Source: Flavobacteriales bacterium
GTDB taxonomy: Bacteria; Bacteroidota; Bacteroidia; JANQJC01
Length of the DNA: 64,000 nucleotides
Assembly: GCA_028281825.1 (NCBI GenBank)
Contig: JANQJC010000027.1
Coordinates: forward strand, 62,001-126,000
Direction of reading: 5' to 3'
The notes under the pieces are model-generated. The model was not told the origin of the DNA. It saw nothing but the letters and a program-made list of their open reading frames with translations, and ran no database searches. The translations under genes were made by a program, and so were the position numbers. Positions 62,072-64,000 of this stretch are shown one piece after another. Every line of letters starts with the position of its first letter. Position 1 is the stretch's first letter.

Positions 62072-63548
62072 GGGTGAGGAATGCTATGAGCTGTTCCCTG
62101 TCGTCGGGATGCTCTTGCAGGTGAAGTCTTATAATATCCTTGATGTTGTGAGGCTGAGTGAGCGTTTGCACGATGAGTTGTTCCAATTCTGAAAGCTTAC
62201 TTTGCATAGCTTGTATGTCGGTATACGCTAGCGACTTTTTAGCATTAACATATCGTGTCAATTGGTTAGCGTTATTCCCTATTCGGCGAATGGCGAGGGA
62301 TAGTTCTTGTAATGTGCCATCATTGGGCAGTACATAGCCTGTGCCGTATACATCGGCTTCAATGAGTTTCTTAGCAGTTGTTAAATCGAGTCCACCAGGT
62401 AGATAAAGTTTAGTGTAGCAGTTGGAAATTATTGTTTCGGCATCAGGGCCACCATAATTGTGGACAAGCTGATTTTGGGATTGATTAATGATAAGTAGTC
62501 CTGTTCGGGTTTTTCTGAGTGTTGCAAAGGCAGAAGCCGCGTTTGGTATTTTCATAGATGAGCCAAATTCATCAAGCACAAAGAACATGTCGAGGTCATC
62601 GCCTTGCGGTATATTACTCAAAAGAAATTCAAAGATTTGACCCATAAAAAGGTCAACGACAAAACGGAGGTATTCAAGGTCGGTTACGTTATTCTGTAAA
62701 AAGATTGCTTGCTTCGTTTTGCGGAGGTTTTGAAAATCGCCAAGCGTATCAACTGACGTCACACGCGCTATATCTTCATCTTGTAGGAGTGCGAGCGCTG
62801 CAAGACATGTTGCTACCACACCTTGCACAATCTTTTCGCCATAGCCAATAAATGCTCGATAACTGCTAAAGGTTGCTTCGTCTGACTGAGCAAAGAGCGC
62901 ATCTATTTGTTTAACGGTTGTTTTGCTATTAAAGAGCTCAAGTAAGTACCGTAGGTTGTAGAGGTTATGATACTTTTTCGGTTGCTCTTTTAATATGCGT
63001 ATCATAAGGGATAGCAAGACAATAGCGCTTTGATTCCAAAAAGGGTCTTTGGATTGTTGTCCCATGGTGGTGTTTACAATCACTTGTGCCGTCTTATTAA
63101 TCTGTCCAACGGTATTGGCTCGTTCAAGTACGTTGTATCCTGCGCTATGCTGAGGGTCACGAAAGCGTATGACACGAATGGTATATCCTTTTGCTATGAG
63201 GTCAGCGTAACTATTTTGTAGGAGTTCCCCACTATTGTCATTGATAATGAGCGAGGCATTATCAACTACTTTTAGAAAAGGGATTGCAATACATGTCGAT
63301 TTTCCCGACCCTACACCACCTTGTACCATGACGTTTCGGTAACTGTCTTTGCGGGTAATTCGACGCGTACCGTCAATGATAAACCCTTTATTAAACCGAC
63401 TGAGTAGTTCACTAGGTCGGCCAAAATCATCATCATAGGTTTTACGTCTGTTATCGTGCAAGAGGTAGCGGATTATAATAAAGAGGATAACACCTATTAT
63501 CACTATGGTGCGTATGCTAGGGCTAGTATAGAGAAGTATATTATTCAT
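62061..63548 (-). CDS. VirD4/TraG-type coupling protein (T4CP)
   Basis: A 495-residue ATPase that brings the relaxase-DNA complex to a type IV secretion channel. One N-terminal TM helix (about 12-28), Walker A QGGVGSGKST near 76-85 and Walker B FFVLDEFGS near 312-320 are present, plus the KTRTGLLIINQSQ sensor strand near 341-353. Length is shorter than TraG/TraD of large plasmids and typical of mobilization-type coupling proteins in this phylum. It overlaps the relaxase gene by 11 nt, and a 52-residue membrane protein gene lies 2 nt upstream. Confidence 0.88.
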   Translation of the reverse strand: MNNILLYTSPSIRTIVIIGVILFIIIRYLLHDNRRKTYDDDFGRPSELLSRFNKGFIIDGTRRITRKDSYRNVMVQGGVGSGKSTCIAIPFLKVVDNASLIINDNSGELLQNSYADLIAKGYTIRVIRFRDPQHSAGYNVLERANTVGQINKTAQVIVNTTMGQQSKDPFWNQSAIVLLSLMIRILKEQPKKYHNLYNLRYLLELFNSKTTVKQIDALFAQSDEATFSSYRAFIGYGEKIVQGVVATCLAALALLQDEDIARVTSVDTLGDFQNLRKTKQAIFLQNNVTDLEYLRFVVDLFMGQIFEFLLSNIPQGDDLDMFFVLDEFGSSMKIPNAASAFATLRKTRTGLLIINQSQNQLVHNYGGPDAETIISNCYTKLYLPGGLDLTTAKKLIEADVYGTGYVLPNDGTLQELSLAIRRIGNNANQLTRYVNAKKSLAYTDIQAMQSKLSELEQLIVQTLTQPHNIKDIIRLHLQEHPDDREQLIAFLTHDY

Positions 63549-63550
63549 AA

Positions 63551-63709
63551 TTATTTAATGAGTAGTTTTTTCATGAGTTCAATAATGATTTCAAGTGTCC
63601 AGTTAATGAGCTGGAGCGCCGAGAATATGAGTAAAAGGATAATCTCAAGACAATGCTTGAGAAAATCCCATGCCCATACTAGCCAGTCTTTACCACGTAC
63701 ATTTTTCAT
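63551..63709 (-). CDS. 52-residue single-TM membrane protein
   Basis: Not found as a long frame, but the ATG (63709-63707) overlaps the upstream gene's stop (ATGA) and it ends 2 nt before the T4CP start, so it is translated with them. Sequence: a basic N-terminus (MKNVRGKDWLVWAWDF), one long hydrophobic helix (about 20-40) and a Lys-rich end. It may be an accessory membrane component of the mobilization machinery. Confidence 0.7.
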   Translation of the reverse strand: MKNVRGKDWLVWAWDFLKHCLEIILLLIFSALQLINWTLEIIIELMKKLLIK

Positions 63710-63987
63710 CTGTTCATGGTATTGATGGTGAGTGATGCTTGTATTACCACATTTGCATTGTGAGCTTCAAGCATGTCTTGAAAGAATGTAGAGACAACAG
63801 CAAATTGCTGGTCTTCTTCCCTGTTTTTTGGGCGGTACATGAAATGAACCGTGATACCTTGGAGGTCAGAGAGTTGTAATTGTTCTTCTAGTGAAGTTGC
63901 AATACTATCGGGCGAATGTATGAGTGCTTTGAATGTTGCTGTATTGTAAAATGATATATCGGCATTTTCCATGAGGTCACTATACAC
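63706..63987 (-). CDS. unknown protein upstream in the mobilization operon (possibly partial)
   Basis: A 93-residue frame from the GTG at 63987, preceded by a strong Shine-Dalgarno AGGAGG at 63994-63999, unusual in this genome. The frame is open to the window edge, so a more distant start cannot be excluded. The product is soluble, acidic in its first half, with HFMYRPKNREEDQQFAVVST in the middle, and shows no recognised motif. It overlaps the 52-residue gene by 4 nt and so is the first visible gene of the mobilization operon. Confidence 0.55.
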   Translation of the reverse strand: MYSDLMENADISFYNTATFKALIHSPDSIATSLEEQLQLSDLQGITVHFMYRPKNREEDQQFAVVSTFFQDMLEAHNANVVIQASLTINTMNR

Positions 63988-64000
63988 AAATACCCTCCTG

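Noticed and set aside
1-64000. CRISPR array, rRNA operon, or an intact insertion sequence
   Set aside because: No regularly spaced repeats, no rRNA-like sequence and no transposase frame were found on either strand.

Overview
The window looks like a chromosome segment from a free-living, probably marine Bacteroidota species of the Cytophagales type. Supporting signs are: two-component systems whose sensors carry extracellular Reg_prop beta-propellers; secreted proteins with type IX secretion (T9SS) C-terminal sorting domains; a ~1100-residue SecA; a lipoprotein with an acidic run after the lipidated Cys; and repeated -7 promoter boxes of the Bacteroidota form TAnnTTTG, several of them only 5-7 nt from the start codon. 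There is no intact rRNA, tRNA or CRISPR array.

The region from 1 to ~27.6 kb is mostly housekeeping: purK (partial), hpt-adk-obg, a T9SS protein, an MlaFE-type ABC pair, feoA-feoB, a SprT-like protein, an aminotransferase, manC, DUF2062, fumC, an ArsC/Spx-like protein, prfB (with its programmed +1 frameshift), recX, an MFS transporter, secA, DUF2795, a PduO-type cobalamin adenosyltransferase, a LolD-like ATPase, a methyltransferase, a Thr-nucleophile asparaginase, and a LytTR two-component pair.

From ~27.6 to ~42.7 kb the chromosome is a patchwork of accessory modules. Their junctions contain four decayed 3' halves of leucine tRNAs, two of them with an obviously related terminator hairpin, plus dispersed short repeats. 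The modules are: a bicarbonate transporter/isocitrate dehydrogenase/LysR group; an AraC regulator with a Cys-type alpha/beta hydrolase; an MscS/PepSY-like/DUF2490 operon sitting between a complete cytochrome gene and a truncated copy of its 3' end; and a periplasmic c-type cytochrome operon (diheme c4-like lipoprotein, MauG/CCP-type peroxidase, beta-helix-cytochrome fusion) with a membrane LytTR regulator upstream.

From ~42.7 to 56 kb lies a sensing and surface-protein region: T9SS and lipoprotein genes, a Reg_prop histidine kinase with a NarL-type response regulator, a delta-60 repeat T9SS protein, a TPR-LuxR regulator, and a REC-PAS-GAF-SpoIIE phosphatase. Three promoters here share an inverted repeat TACCC-N4/5-GGGTA, always centred about 31 nt upstream of the -7 box. 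This is the placement of a class II activator site and its half-sites resemble NarL heptamers, so it is the clearest candidate regulatory circuit in the window.

From 56 kb to the end is part of an integrated mobilizable or conjugative element: a decayed RadC, a RadC-like protein without its catalytic histidines, two frameshifted small genes, an orphan with a PLAT-like C-terminus, a polytopic membrane protein, a MobA-type relaxase, a VirD4/TraG-type coupling protein and two small neighbours. It runs off the right edge.
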